A stretch of 64,000 bases of DNA from Prosthecobacter debontii (GTDB lineage: Bacteria > Verrucomicrobiota > Verrucomicrobiia > Verrucomicrobiales > Verrucomicrobiaceae). Below, one piece after another: positions 1 to 8,670 of the stretch. The stretch is from positions 1 to 64,000 of the forward strand of contig CAMAQH010000018.1 in assembly GCA_945860295.1 (NCBI GenBank). The letters are read 5' to 3'. Under the pieces are notes generated by a model. The model was given only the letters and a program-made list of their open reading frames with translations, ran no database searches and was not told the origin of the DNA. The translations under genes were made by a program, and so were the position numbers. The stretch's first letter is position 1, and every line of letters starts with the position of its first letter.

Positions 1-1175
1 TGGTAGGCGTTGAGGGTCTTCTTGAGCTTCTCGGAAAAGACCTGGCTCTGCACGAGGTTACGCTTGGAGCGCACCTTGAGTTCGTCCTTGAGCAGCTTCT
101 CCAGTAGTTCGGCGGCGACGTTCTTGTGCTTGAGGCCGCGAACTTCAGCGAGGAACTTGTCGTCAAGGATACCGATATTCGGCGTCTTGAGTCCTGCTGC
201 GGCAAAAACGTCGATCACCTGGCCTGCGGTGGTGATGGCCTTGCTCACGAGTTGGCGCACGGCGGCGTCGATTTGCTCGGGCGACTTCCCGCTCTTGCTG
301 CTCTGCTTGTTCAGCGCGGCTTGCAGGGCTTGGAAAAAACTCACGTCGTCGCGGATCTCCGTCGCTTCATCACTCGCGGCGCAGAGGGCGAAGGCGCGGG
401 AAAGCTCCGTCACAACTTGCACCCAGCGCTTCTTGCCGTCCTCCTGTTCGAGGATGTGCTCCTGGCCGGCGGGGATGAGCGCGAGGCGTTCGGCGGGTTT
501 GCCGCTGGTCCACTTGTCCCAGTGGAAGCCGTGCATCAGGTCGCAGGCGATGCCGTGCTTCTCCAGCATCACGGCGATGGCTTGCGCGGTGTCGAAGGTC
601 GGGTCGCCCTGGCCGCCGCTCTCGGTGTAGGTGATGAGTGCCTTCTTGAGCTGATCGGCGAGGCCGAGGTAATCCACCACCAGCCCACCCGGCTTGTCGC
701 GGAAGACGCGGTTCACGCGGGCGATGGCCTGCATGAGGCCGTGGCCCTGCATCGGCTTGTCGGCATACATCGTGTGCAGGCAGGGCGCGTCGAAGCCGGT
801 CAGCCACATGTCGCGCTCGATGGCGACCATGGCGTCGTCCACGGTCTTGCCGATGGTGGGCTGCTTGGCGCTGGCCTGGAGGTGGGACCAGCGGGCATCG
901 GCGGGCACCCAGAAGACGTTCTCGGCTTTGTATTCGTCCGGATCTTCAGCATTGGCACCGGCGTAGTCGCCTTTGCCGGCGAGGAGTTTGGCGCGGTGCT
1001 CCTCGAAAGTGTCGGAGATGTATTTGAGGAAGATGAGGCCGAGGACGACGTGCTTGTATTCCGCCGCGTCCATGTTGTTGCGGAGCTTGTCGGCGGTGAG
1101 CCAGAGCTTGGCCTCGAAACCGATGGTGGCGGTGGAGTTGCTGGACTCGGACTTGCTGGATGCTTTTCGTGCCAT
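1..1175 (-). CDS. In-frame HsdM/HsdR chimera (type I restriction remnant), cut by the window edge
   Basis: The minus-strand frame starting with ATG at 1175 is open to base 1 (391 codons, no stop). Residues 1-122 match the N-terminal helical domain of a type I DNA methyltransferase HsdM, including [18 protein letters not shown] and [16 protein letters not shown]. From residue 123 it becomes, without a frame break, the C-terminal part of the HsdR restriction subunit: MWLTGFDAP, then the helicase motif VI region [13 protein letters not shown], then the DUF3387-type helical tail ending near LKKTLNAY. The junction lies near base 810. The methyltransferase catalytic motifs, any hsdS and the HsdR nuclease and most of its motor are absent, so it should not be an active restriction system. 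Whether the chimera is expressed is unknown. AGGAAA precedes the start. The family assignments rest on remembered conserved sequence, not on a search. Confidence 0.8.
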   Translation of the reverse strand, partial: MARKASSKSESSNSTATIGFEAKLWLTADKLRNNMDAAEYKHVVLGLIFLKYISDTFEEHRAKLLAGKGDYAGANAEDPDEYKAENVFWVPADARWSHLQASAKQPTIGKTVDDAMVAIERDMWLTGFDAPCLHTMYADKPMQGHGLMQAIARVNRVFRDKPGGLVVDYLGLADQLKKALITYTESGGQGDPTFDTAQAIAVMLEKHGIACDLMHGFHWDKWTSGKPAERLALIPAGQEHILEQEDGKKRWVQVVTELSRAFALCAASDEATEIRDDVSFFQALQAALNKQSSKSGKSPEQIDAAVRQLVSKAITTAGQVIDVFAAAGLKTPNIGILDDKFLAEVRGLKHKNVAAELLEKLLKDELKVRSKRNLVQSQVFSEKLKKTLNAY

Positions 1176-1400
1176 GGGGATGATTTCCTAACGAACTGCT
1201 CCTATGAAAGCGGTTCCTACGATCAATAGCAAGGAAAGGTGGTAGGTGGAGTGAAAAAGCAGAAATGAAAAATGGGAGAGCTGACATGCCTACCCGCTGG
1301 GCTACAGCGTTGCAGGGGAGGAGCTACTAGTGTTGCAGCAGGGGTGATCTTTGAGGGCGGACCTGAGGTGATCCATCGCCCTTGGGTGGTGAAGTGAGAA

Positions 1401-1439
1401 GTTTTCTGGTTTCGATACCCAACATTGAAACCAGAAAAC
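1401..1439. repeat. Perfect 13-bp inverted repeat
   Basis: GTTTTCTGGTTTC (1401-1413) and its exact reverse complement (1427-1439) are separated by 13 bases. There is no T-run directly after it, so a terminator is not obvious. It may be a transposon-end relic or a structured RNA element. Confidence 0.7.
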
Positions 1440-1510
1440 GGGAGACTTCATGCCGGGTGCCCGATAGTTGATGTCGGGTGCCCGGCACATGATGTCATTC
1501 TTATCAAACA

Positions 1511-1720
1511 TTGGTTGCAAGATGGGACTTTGTAACCTGATGATCGAGAACATCAGAGAAAGAACGGACCACATTGGTTCAAAAGTCGGAGTTTGTAACC
1601 TCTGCCTGCGGCAGCCCGACTACTTTTTTGAAAATTTTGGTTCCAATCTCGGACTTTGTAACCTGATCGACGGGCACTTTGCCTCTGAGACCGGGCACTT
1701 GGGTTCAGATTGCCAACTGT
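1511..1720. repeat. Degenerate 63-bp tandem repeat, three to four units
   Basis: TTGGTT starts at 1511, 1574 and 1638, and a weaker TTGGGTT at about 1699. The core GGA(C/G)TTTGTAACCT starts at 1525, 1588 and 1651, exactly 63 bp apart each time. The sequence between cores differs, so units have diverged or only the core is under selection. The period equals six helical turns (inference), which would place all cores on one face of the DNA. Confidence 0.75.
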
Positions 1721-1853
1721 TCCTGGGTATCGGCTGAAAAAGCCGCTCAGGCCTAGGATGCGCCATGGCATGGAACCGGATGGGGACACTTTCGTCTGGG
1801 CAAGTAAGACTGCTGTTGCTACATTTATTCTAGATATTTACCTAAATCGAGCC

Positions 1854-2570
1854 ATGAATACGCCTTTATCCTTATCTTCTAGAGCTACTTCAGCCTTGGC
1901 GGCCACTTTGGCGTCGATCTCCGCCGCGCGTATTATCCCGCCGTTTCCGAATGATGGTGCCGTAGTGACGATGCGGCTCTTTGGTCGCTCGGATCAGAAC
2001 TTGCTGACGTTTGGCCGGGCGCATTTTTCAGCGATGGAGGACAATGAACACTTCCTGGAGCCAAGCCCAAGTCAGGACAGATTTGGCGCCATGCTGGGTG
2101 CCTTTGCCGACGATTGTGCAGAGGTGCAGGCCATGAAGACAGCTCTGGCGACGGCTGTGGCGAAAAAGAATGCCAAGCGGGCCACTTTGATCCAGCAACT
2201 GAACCGGCGGGGTAGCTACGTGCAGAGCATGAGCTGGGGCAATAACGTCGTCATCACCTCCAGCGCACTGGGTGTGCAACGTGCGCGTAAAAAGGTGGGA
2301 CCACTGCCAGCGCCCCTCGGGTTGCAGGTGCTTCAGGGAATCTCCGAGGGTGAGGTCACCGTGACCTGGGACAAGGTGAAGCATGCCCTGCATTACGTGC
2401 TGGAATACGGTGTCGAGGGCGAGGAACCGAAGAGTATCCCTCTGTGTGGTCGCCGCAAGAAGACCCTGATGCTGCCGCGACTGGGCGCGACTTACTTCTT
2501 CCGCATGGCCGCCATAGGGACAAGTGGGCAGAGCAACTGGAGCACAACCGTGCGCCGGATTGCTGGCTGA
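1854..2570 (+). CDS. FN3-domain hypothetical protein
   Basis: A 238-residue protein if started at the ATG at 1854. The frame is open further upstream to 1710, but that part crosses the repeat region and looks non-coding. The C-terminal 85 residues have the pattern of a fibronectin type III domain: PAPLGLQVL, then TVTWDKVKHALHYVLEY, then TYFFRMAAIGTSGQSNWS. The N-terminal half is soluble and has no recognised family. There is no clear signal peptide. The gene stands alone between repeat elements in an accessory-looking region. Similar orphan FN3 proteins are, from memory, common in Verrucomicrobia, with unknown function. Confidence 0.65.
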   Translation: MNTPLSLSSRATSALAATLASISAARIIPPFPNDGAVVTMRLFGRSDQNLLTFGRAHFSAMEDNEHFLEPSPSQDRFGAMLGAFADDCAEVQAMKTALATAVAKKNAKRATLIQQLNRRGSYVQSMSWGNNVVITSSALGVQRARKKVGPLPAPLGLQVLQGISEGEVTVTWDKVKHALHYVLEYGVEGEEPKSIPLCGRRKKTLMLPRLGATYFFRMAAIGTSGQSNWSTTVRRIAG

Positions 2571-2623
2571 TGTGCCCCAAAACAAGGAGTGATTGCATCC
2601 TGCCGTCGCCTGGGGCTGTGGTA

Positions 2624-2703
2624 GTGACGCAGACATTCTTGTCTGCATGAGCGCTCCCAGGGAAACGGAACACCCAAAAGTTTAGGCAAGAATGTCAGCC
2701 ACA
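2624..2703. repeat. REP-like inverted repeat element
   Basis: GCAGACA-TTCT-TGTCTGC (2629-2646) forms a perfect 7-bp hairpin. About 40 bases later, 2684-2703 carries a partial inverted copy (GGCAAGAATGTCAG against CTGACATTCTTGCC). This layout of a hairpin plus an inverted partner in an intergenic gap resembles REP/BIME elements. Only one copy is present here. Confidence 0.5.
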
Positions 2704-2756
2704 CACTTTTCTGTCTCACAAAGAGACCCGCTGATCGCGTATGACTCCGCCTACCC

Positions 2757-5700
2757 ATGCGCTTGCTTTCCTGTCTCCTCCTGTTCCCGATCTTTGCTCA
2801 CGCGGCCACGCTTCAAGAAACCTGGGAGACGGGCTACACGCAGACTGACGCCACGGGGCCGCAGGTGCTGGGCTACTGGAAGTTTGATGCGGATGCCCCA
2901 CTGAAAGACGCCTCGGTCAAAGGCCACGATCTCACGCTGCAAGGCGCGGTGACGATTGCGAAGGGCAAGTTTGGCGGTGCGCTGGAGTCCTTCCCAGGCT
3001 TCCCGGTCGAGGACAAACGCCACGCGGCCATGACGGCGGCAAAGCCTGCGCTATCACCGAAGGCAGCCTTCACGCTGGAGATGTGGATTCGTCCCAAAGC
3101 TGACTGGAAGCCGGAGCAGCGCTGCTACTTGCTCGACAAGAAGTATGTCGAGCACACGGACTACGCCTGGCAGATCACGGGCGCGGACAAAGGCGGGCTG
3201 CGGCGGATGTTTGTGACGCTTGGATTCGGTGCAGAGTCGAAGATGATCCATTCGCTGCCGCTGAAGCTCGTGCTGGGCGAGTGGCAGCATGTGGCCTTCA
3301 CTTATGATGCTGCGGGTGATGGGCGCTTCTATCTCAATGGCTCCGCCGTTGGTGGCATGAAGCTCGTGGGCTACGGCGCGGTGGCGCCCGGCACGAAGGC
3401 GTTGAGCATCGGCGACCGCAGCGGCAGCAACTACGGCGGCTTTCCTGGTTTCATCGACGAAGTGCGCGTGTGCGATGGCGTGCTGTGCTTTGAGAAGGCG
3501 ATGATGCAGATCGTCAGTCCGCGCGCGGTGTGGCGGCGCATGGAGGCAAACGCCAAGCCGGTGGAAATCCTCTGCACGAACCTGCGCCGAGAAACACTGA
3601 AGGGCGCGAAGCTGCGGCTGAGCTTTGGCGGCAAGGATGAGGAGTTCATCCTGCCCGATCTGGCGCCCGGTAAGGCTCATGCAGCAAAGTTCACCGTGAG
3701 CACCGCGCTCAAGCCTGATCACTACACGCTGCGTGCCCGCTTTGAATCCAGCGGCTATGCCACGGAGCAGAGCGCGGAGTTTGAGATCGTGCCGCGCCTG
3801 GCTCCACAGATGCCGGTGATCATGTGGGGCGCGGGTGGCGATGACATCGCACAATTAAAAGACCTTGGTTTCACGCACTTCATCGGCTTCAGCGCGCCGA
3901 ATGTCGGTGATATCTGGCAGGCGAAGAAAGCCCTGCCACCTGGATCAACCGAGTACATCGCGCGCAATCGCAGCACACTGGATGAAGCTTTGAAGAACGG
4001 GCTCAACGTCGTGGCCAGTCTATCACCCGCCAGCGCGCTGATGAGTGACCCGAAGAACCTGCGCGTGGACCGCGCGGGGAAGGTTTATGAGCGGCAGGAC
4101 ATCTGCGCATCGACCCCAGATTTTGCGCCCTTTTTTCAAACCGTGGGCCAGAGCGTGGTGAAGGCCTATGGCGATCATCCTGCCTTTACCACCACCTTGA
4201 TCGACACTGAGGTGCGTGACCACAATGCGCTGTCCTTTAATCCCGTGGATGTGGATAACTACCGCAAGTTTGCCAGCGCTGAAATCCCGGCAGAAGCGGT
4301 GAACAAATGGGGTGTGGACTACACCAAGCTGAAGGACTTTCCTGCGAACCGTTTGATCCCCGATGATCATCCGATCCTGAAATACTACCGCTGGTTCTGG
4401 ACCGTGGGGGATGGCTGGAATGGCCTGCACTCGGCCATGAATAAGGGCATCAAAAGCTCTGGCAGACGCGACCTGTGGACCTTCTTTGATCCAGCCGTGC
4501 GCCAGCCCAGCATCAGCGGTGCAGGCGGCAGCGTGGATGTGCTTTCGCACTGGACCTACACCTACCCAGATCCGCAGCGCATCGGGCTCGCCACTGATCA
4601 ACTCTTTGCCATGAGCGCGGCCAGCGGAAAGAACCAGCGCGTGATGAAGATGACGCAGCTCATCTGGTATCGCTCGCAGACTGCGCCCATCGGAGCCAAA
4701 GCGCCGGGCGATCTCGTGGCCTGGCAGGATCATGACCCAGATGCCGCCTACATCACCATCGCGCCCATGCATTTGAAGGAAGCCTTTTGGACGAAGATCT
4801 CGCGGCCCATCCAGGGCATTATGTATCACGGCTGGCAATCGCTCGTCGATGTTCCAGGCAGCACCAGTGCGTATCGTTTCACGAATCCGAACACCGCGCC
4901 TGTCCTGCAACAACTCATCCGCGAAGTCATCGAGCCGCTCGGTCCCACGCTCATGAGTATCCCCGATGAGCGGGCTGATGTGGCTTTGCTGGAAAGCTTC
5001 ACCTCCCAGATGTTCGCGCGTCGTGGTGGCTACGGCAGCAACAATGGATGGTCCGCCGACCTCTGGCAGGCCATGCAGCACGCCCATGTGCAGACAGACA
5101 TTCTCTTTGAAGAGACGCTGCTTAAAGGCGGGCTCAGCGGACGCAAAGTACTGCTCATGCCCGAGTGCGATGTGCTGTCACAAGGTATCGTCACGCGCCT
5201 GCTCGAATGGCAGAAGAAGGGCGGCAAGATCATCGCCGATGAGTTCCTCTCCCCTGCGATCAAGGCCGACGTGACCGTGCCCAGCTTTAAGCGCGTGAAG
5301 AACGCAGCGAAGGATAAGGCCACCATGCTCGCCCTGGCGCAAACGTTGCCCGACAAGATGAAGAGTCTCGGCTGGATACCGAAGATCACCTGTGACAATC
5401 CCGAGATCATCGTGCGAACGCGCCGCTTTGGAGATGCACTGTATGTCTTCGTCATCAATGACCAGCGCGAGCCCGGCACCTATGTCGGTAAGCACGGACT
5501 CGTGATGGAGAACGGTCTACCTTCCAGTGGCAAACTCACGTTATTCCAAGACAGCGCGAATGTGTATGACCTCACACGCCGCTCGCTGCTTGTTCCCAAA
5601 CGCAGTGCTGAAAATGAGATGAACTGGCAAGTCGATCTCGGCCCAGGTGATGGCCGCATCTTCATGATCACGCCGAAGCCGCTGCTCAGTCTCACCCTCG

Positions 5701-5981
5701 ATGTCCCCGCGACCGCCACCTGCGGTAACCTGGTCGCGATTAAAGCCTCGCTAGCCAGCACTGAAGCCGGGCCATTCAAAGCGGTCGTGCCCGTCGAAAT
5801 CGAAATCCAGGACGCCAATGGCAAGCGCAGTGAAGGCAGTGGCCACTACGCCGCAGAGAATGGAATCCTCGAACTCAAGCTCGACCTCGCTCCGAACGAC
5901 GATCCCGGCACCTGGCAGGTCCGCGCGCGCGAACTCGCCTCTGGTATGGAGTCGGTGAAGTGGATGCGAGTAAGTCGGTAG
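2757..5981 (+). CDS. Exported LamG + GH42-like beta-galactosidase family protein
   Basis: A 1074-residue exported protein. Residues 1-16 are a signal peptide (MRLLSCLLLFPIFAHA). Residues about 40-240 look like a LamG/concanavalin carbohydrate-binding domain (YWKFDADAPLKD, TLEMWIRP, FIDEVRV). After a linker, residues about 350-720 have the feel of a TIM-barrel glycoside hydrolase (LIDTEVRDH could hold the acid/base glutamate, an inference). Residues about 735-830 (VALLESFTSQMF, GRKVLLMPECDVL) resemble the GATase-like trimerisation domain of GH42 beta-galactosidases. A beta-rich tail follows. It probably acts on galactoside-containing glycans outside the cytoplasm. The exact family is uncertain because the barrel is divergent. 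Confidence 0.65.
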   Translation: MRLLSCLLLFPIFAHAATLQETWETGYTQTDATGPQVLGYWKFDADAPLKDASVKGHDLTLQGAVTIAKGKFGGALESFPGFPVEDKRHAAMTAAKPALSPKAAFTLEMWIRPKADWKPEQRCYLLDKKYVEHTDYAWQITGADKGGLRRMFVTLGFGAESKMIHSLPLKLVLGEWQHVAFTYDAAGDGRFYLNGSAVGGMKLVGYGAVAPGTKALSIGDRSGSNYGGFPGFIDEVRVCDGVLCFEKAMMQIVSPRAVWRRMEANAKPVEILCTNLRRETLKGAKLRLSFGGKDEEFILPDLAPGKAHAAKFTVSTALKPDHYTLRARFESSGYATEQSAEFEIVPRLAPQMPVIMWGAGGDDIAQLKDLGFTHFIGFSAPNVGDIWQAKKALPPGSTEYIARNRSTLDEALKNGLNVVASLSPASALMSDPKNLRVDRAGKVYERQDICASTPDFAPFFQTVGQSVVKAYGDHPAFTTTLIDTEVRDHNALSFNPVDVDNYRKFASAEIPAEAVNKWGVDYTKLKDFPANRLIPDDHPILKYYRWFWTVGDGWNGLHSAMNKGIKSSGRRDLWTFFDPAVRQPSISGAGGSVDVLSHWTYTYPDPQRIGLATDQLFAMSAASGKNQRVMKMTQLIWYRSQTAPIGAKAPGDLVAWQDHDPDAAYITIAPMHLKEAFWTKISRPIQGIMYHGWQSLVDVPGSTSAYRFTNPNTAPVLQQLIREVIEPLGPTLMSIPDERADVALLESFTSQMFARRGGYGSNNGWSADLWQAMQHAHVQTDILFEETLLKGGLSGRKVLLMPECDVLSQGIVTRLLEWQKKGGKIIADEFLSPAIKADVTVPSFKRVKNAAKDKATMLALAQTLPDKMKSLGWIPKITCDNPEIIVRTRRFGDALYVFVINDQREPGTYVGKHGLVMENGLPSSGKLTLFQDSANVYDLTRRSLLVPKRSAENEMNWQVDLGPGDGRIFMITPKPLLSLTLDVPATATCGNLVAIKASLASTEAGPFKAVVPVEIEIQDANGKRSEGSGHYAAENGILELKLDLAPNDDPGTWQVRARELASGMESVKWMRVSR

Positions 5982-6004
5982 GACATGACGACAACGCGCG
6001 CCTT

Positions 6005-6265
6005 TTACTTTTGAAGCATTCGCCGTTCTTCTCGCAGTTGCTCGACTTCATCGAGCAGGCTGGTGAGCAGTTTTAATCCGGCGAGATTCATCTCACAGGT
6101 CTCTCGCAGATGCTCGATGCGGCGTAGCGCGCGGACGGCTTCATCATCGAGTCTGGGGCGTATGATGCCGTGCTCCTGATAGTGTAAAATAGTCTGCGTG
6201 GAGACGCCGGTGATCTCAGCGAAGATGTCCAGCGTGTAGTTTGCTTCTTGCGTGGCGGCGTTCAT
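6005..6265 (-). CDS. cbpM: CbpM/MerR-like modulator of CbpA
   Basis: An 86-residue helix-turn-helix protein started at the ATG at 6265, one base after the cbpA stop. A longer frame to 6331 overlaps cbpA and is rejected. The N-terminal part, with ITGVSTQTILHYQEHGIIRP, is a MerR-type helix-turn-helix. A leucine-rich C-terminal helix (LLTSLLDEVEQLREERRML) fits the CbpM family, which binds the J domain of CbpA and inhibits it in E. coli. The gene order cbpA-cbpM is the same as in E. coli. It could alternatively be a true MerR-type regulator. Confidence 0.75.
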   Translation of the reverse strand: MNAATQEANYTLDIFAEITGVSTQTILHYQEHGIIRPRLDDEAVRALRRIEHLRETCEMNLAGLKLLTSLLDEVEQLREERRMLQK

Positions 6266-6266
6266 T

Positions 6267-7208
6267 TCAGGCGCGTGGGTTAAAGGTGGAGGCGCTACGC
6301 AGTTGCTCCCAAAGTGCGCGTTCAGAATCACTGACGATGGTTGGAAGCACGACGTGAAGAGTCACAAAAAAATCTCCTCGCTCTCCGGTCTTACCTTTCG
6401 GCAGACCACGGCCTCTCACACGGAGCTTTTGGTTGTTCTCTGCACCTGCTGGGACGCGCACCTTGATGGAGCCATCGAGTGTAGGCACTACGACCTCCGC
6501 ACCGAGCACTGCTTCCCAGGGGGCAATGTCGATCTCGTGATACACATCTGTCTCACGAGTTGTGAAGTCGGGGTGTGAAGCGTGGCGCACGCGCAGGTAG
6601 AGGTCGCCTGCCTCGCCGCCGTTGACGCCTGGCTCGCCCTGGCCTGGCACACGGATGCGGCGGCCATCGGTGGCCCCTGGTGGAATGCGCACCTCAAACG
6701 TGTGAGTTTGCACTGCACCGGTCTGACGATTCGCCGTTTGCAGTGAAAGCGGTCGCTGTGTGCCATGCATGGCTTCTTCGAGTGTGACGAGTATGTCGCC
6801 CTCAATGTCGTGACCTTTTCGCGCGCGTCCTTGGCGCGCGGCTCCAGATGAAGCGCCTTCATCAAAGCCCTGCGGGAAGCCGTAACGGCTGCCACCGCTG
6901 AAGTATTGCTCGAAGAAGTCGCTGAAGCCGGTGCCACCGAAGTGAACATCCTGTTCATGAGCCGCGGCGGCCTCCGGTTCCTGCCAGTTCGCACCAAGCG
7001 TGTCATACTTTTTGCGCTTTTCGGGATCACCTAGAACCTCGTTGGCTTCGTTGATCTCTTTGAACTTTTCCTCAGCCGTCTTCTTGTTTTTGGCGGTGTC
7101 AGGATGATATAGCCTAGCCAACTTGCGGAAGGCTTTTTTGATGTCATCCGCGCTAGCATCACGGGCAACGCCGAGTGTGGCGTAGTATTCTTTGAACTGG
7201 GCAGGCAT
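6267..7208 (-). CDS. cbpA: Curved-DNA-binding DnaJ homologue CbpA
   Basis: A 313-residue class B DnaJ co-chaperone. The start at 7208 (MPAQFKEYYATLGV) sits at the family position; an upstream in-frame ATG at 7247 would add 13 unlikely residues. The J domain spans residues 5-70 with the HPD motif in LARLYHPDTAKNKK. A Gly/Phe-rich linker follows (FGGTGFSDFF, GGSRYGFPQGF), then two C-terminal substrate-binding beta domains. The CXXCXGXG zinc-finger repeats of true DnaJ are absent, which separates it from DnaJ. It should stimulate DnaK ATPase and bind DNA. It is followed immediately by cbpM, so the two are probably co-transcribed and CbpM limits its activity. Confidence 0.9.
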   Translation of the reverse strand: MPAQFKEYYATLGVARDASADDIKKAFRKLARLYHPDTAKNKKTAEEKFKEINEANEVLGDPEKRKKYDTLGANWQEPEAAAAHEQDVHFGGTGFSDFFEQYFSGGSRYGFPQGFDEGASSGAARQGRARKGHDIEGDILVTLEEAMHGTQRPLSLQTANRQTGAVQTHTFEVRIPPGATDGRRIRVPGQGEPGVNGGEAGDLYLRVRHASHPDFTTRETDVYHEIDIAPWEAVLGAEVVVPTLDGSIKVRVPAGAENNQKLRVRGRGLPKGKTGERGDFFVTLHVVLPTIVSDSERALWEQLRSASTFNPRA

Positions 7209-7373
7209 GGCTGGATTATAGACGGGGTGTCCGCAGTTACCATGCATTCAGTCCCGAGCGATGTCGTTGCGAATCATCGTGCTTTTCTTGAGCAGTGCGG
7301 AGACACAATGAAAGCACGATGAATAACAACACATGAGAAGGCTCGATCTAATTTCAGGGCCACGCTGACTCGT

Positions 7374-7628
7374 ATGAAAACGAAAACTAGCACGAACCCA
7401 AGGGCCAAGAAAAAAGCCGACACCTCTTCCGGCGTCACGGCAATTTTAAAGCTGTCCACTCAGCCAGTGACTGAAGCCATCCATACCAAAGAAGAACCCG
7501 GCGCGCGCGGCACTCATGGAAGTCCGGGCCGCAGTGAGATACGCAAGACTACGCATCGAGTGATGGGATCAAGGCAATCGCAGCGCCCGCTTGAGCGGTC
7601 CGATCAGCAGCGCAAAAAGCGGGGCTGA
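7374..7628 (+). CDS. Small basic hypothetical protein (doubtful)
   Basis: An 84-codon frame starting MKTKTSTNPRAKKKAD. It is lysine- and arginine-rich, hydrophilic, and has no signal peptide or recognised domain. It overlaps the out-of-frame tail of the MgtC-like gene on the other strand, but not the end that gene would have if its frameshift were repaired (7635). There is no clear ribosome-binding site. I list it because the gap is otherwise empty; it may be a chance frame. Confidence 0.25.
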   Translation: MKTKTSTNPRAKKKADTSSGVTAILKLSTQPVTEAIHTKEEPGARGTHGSPGRSEIRKTTHRVMGSRQSQRPLERSDQQRKKRG

Positions 7629-8661
7629 ATTTGATCACGGCCACAGTGCTAAAATTAGCGCGCCACCAGCCAACGCAGAGATTAAGCCGATGAGAGTGGG
7701 CTTGATGAATGCGCGTGCGCCGAGTGTGACGACAAGTCCGATTTTGTTCAGATGGCGGCTGTTCTTGGGATCGATGCTGACCCTGTTTCTCCGAGATGCG
7801 ATGCATGATGGCCGCCACAAGGCCGAACCAAAACATCATCGCTACAAGTGGTGGAAGGAGGCTATTCAGATAGCCGGGTGCGGCGATCATGATCTCGATG
7901 ATGACACGGACAAAGACGATCGCTGAGGCAATCAAAGTCATTGCGGCAAGACAGATGCCACAAGCTCCAATATCGTGACTGCGGCGGGAGAGGCTGGCTG
8001 TGGTAGCCGTGCTGGAGATCAAGCCGCCAAGGATGCCGGTGAGAGCAGCGCCCTTTGCCCCATGATAGAACTTTCCCACAAGATAGGCAGCGAGGCTGAT
8101 ACCCACGATCAGCACAACCATGAGCCAGATGGAGAAAGGATTGAGCACGCCGAGATAGCCCATTTCGCGATTTGGCAGGGCAGGTAGAATGACCAGACCT
8201 GCAAGCACGAGGCGGGCGATCTCACGCAAATCGTCTTCACCAATTCGGCGGACCATGTTGTGCAGTGGTTTCTTGCTTTGCAGCAGGACCATGACCACAC
8301 CAGCAATGATCACAGCGATGAGGCGCTGCCCAAGAATGGTGATCATGCCTGCCGTAAACATGACCAGCATGGCCATCTCAGTGGTCAGGCCTGAATCCAG
8401 CTCCTTGCTTTTTGCCTCTCCAAGCGTTCCAACAACGACCACGCCAGCAAAGGCGATCATGGCGGCGGCAATGACCCAATCACCATGCATGAGACCCAGC
8501 AGACCAGCCATTGCACCAAAGAGAGTGAGTAGCGCAAAGGTGCGGATACCGGCGATTCGGTTCTGCACCCACTCGCGCTGAAGACCGACGAGCAGACCAA
8601 GTCCTAGAGCTGTCCCGAAAGACTTCAAAAGCTCTACAGTATCTGGAAGTGAGGCGGGCAT
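7549..8661 (-). CDS. MgtC/SapB-DUF4010 membrane protein with frameshifted C-terminus
   Basis: Residues 1-150 match the MgtC/SapB family (LGLLVGLQREW, then several membrane helices), and residues 160-290 match the DUF4010 membrane region (GILGGLISSTATTASLSRRS). The family is linked to magnesium homeostasis and envelope transport. After about residue 288 the open frame turns into hydrophilic junk rich in Arg, His and Gln. The -1/+1 frame carries a sensible hydrophobic end (LIGLISALAGGALILALWP) that stops at 7635. An indel in roughly 7760-7800 explains both facts. Either the protein has a scrambled tail or the sequence has an error there. The product ends ten bases before the glycerophosphodiesterase gene region, so order and strand suggest weak linkage. 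Confidence 0.7.
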   Translation of the reverse strand: MPASLPDTVELLKSFGTALGLGLLVGLQREWVQNRIAGIRTFALLTLFGAMAGLLGLMHGDWVIAAAMIAFAGVVVVGTLGEAKSKELDSGLTTEMAMLVMFTAGMITILGQRLIAVIIAGVVMVLLQSKKPLHNMVRRIGEDDLREIARLVLAGLVILPALPNREMGYLGVLNPFSIWLMVVLIVGISLAAYLVGKFYHGAKGAALTGILGGLISSTATTASLSRRSHDIGACGICLAAMTLIASAIVFVRVIIEIMIAAPGYLNSLLPPLVAMMFWFGLVAAIMHRISEKQGQHRSQEQPPSEQNRTCRHTRRTRIHQAHSHRLNLCVGWWRANFSTVAVIKFSPAFCAADRTAQAGAAIALIPSLDA

Positions 8662-8670
8662 GGGATAGAA

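Larger units (their letters stand above)
1176..1853. other. Gene-free repeat-bearing stretch
   Basis: I see no convincing gene between the hsd chimera and the FN3 protein. The stretch holds a perfect 13-bp inverted repeat (1401-1439), two nearby copies of CGGGTGCCCG (about 1454 and 1475) and the 63-bp tandem repeats (1511-1720). An open frame of 89 codons crosses the repeats but reads as a 21-residue repeat, as any 63-bp tandem repeat would, so I do not call it a protein. Confidence 0.6.

Noticed and set aside
126-1229. Long plus-strand open frame of 367 codons
   Set aside because: It is the antisense shadow of the hsdM/hsdR chimera, whose minus-strand frame matches known restriction proteins.
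1511-1720. CRISPR-like array
   Set aside because: Only three to four degenerate units, with no conserved repeat of 23-47 bases plus unique spacers, and no cas genes nearby.
1468-1737. Protein with 21-residue repeats
   Set aside because: The periodicity is explained by the 63-bp DNA repeat; no start signal or protein family supports it.
4023-5087. 354-codon minus-strand open frame
   Set aside because: It lies inside the GH42-like gene; composition and lack of motifs mark it as a shadow.
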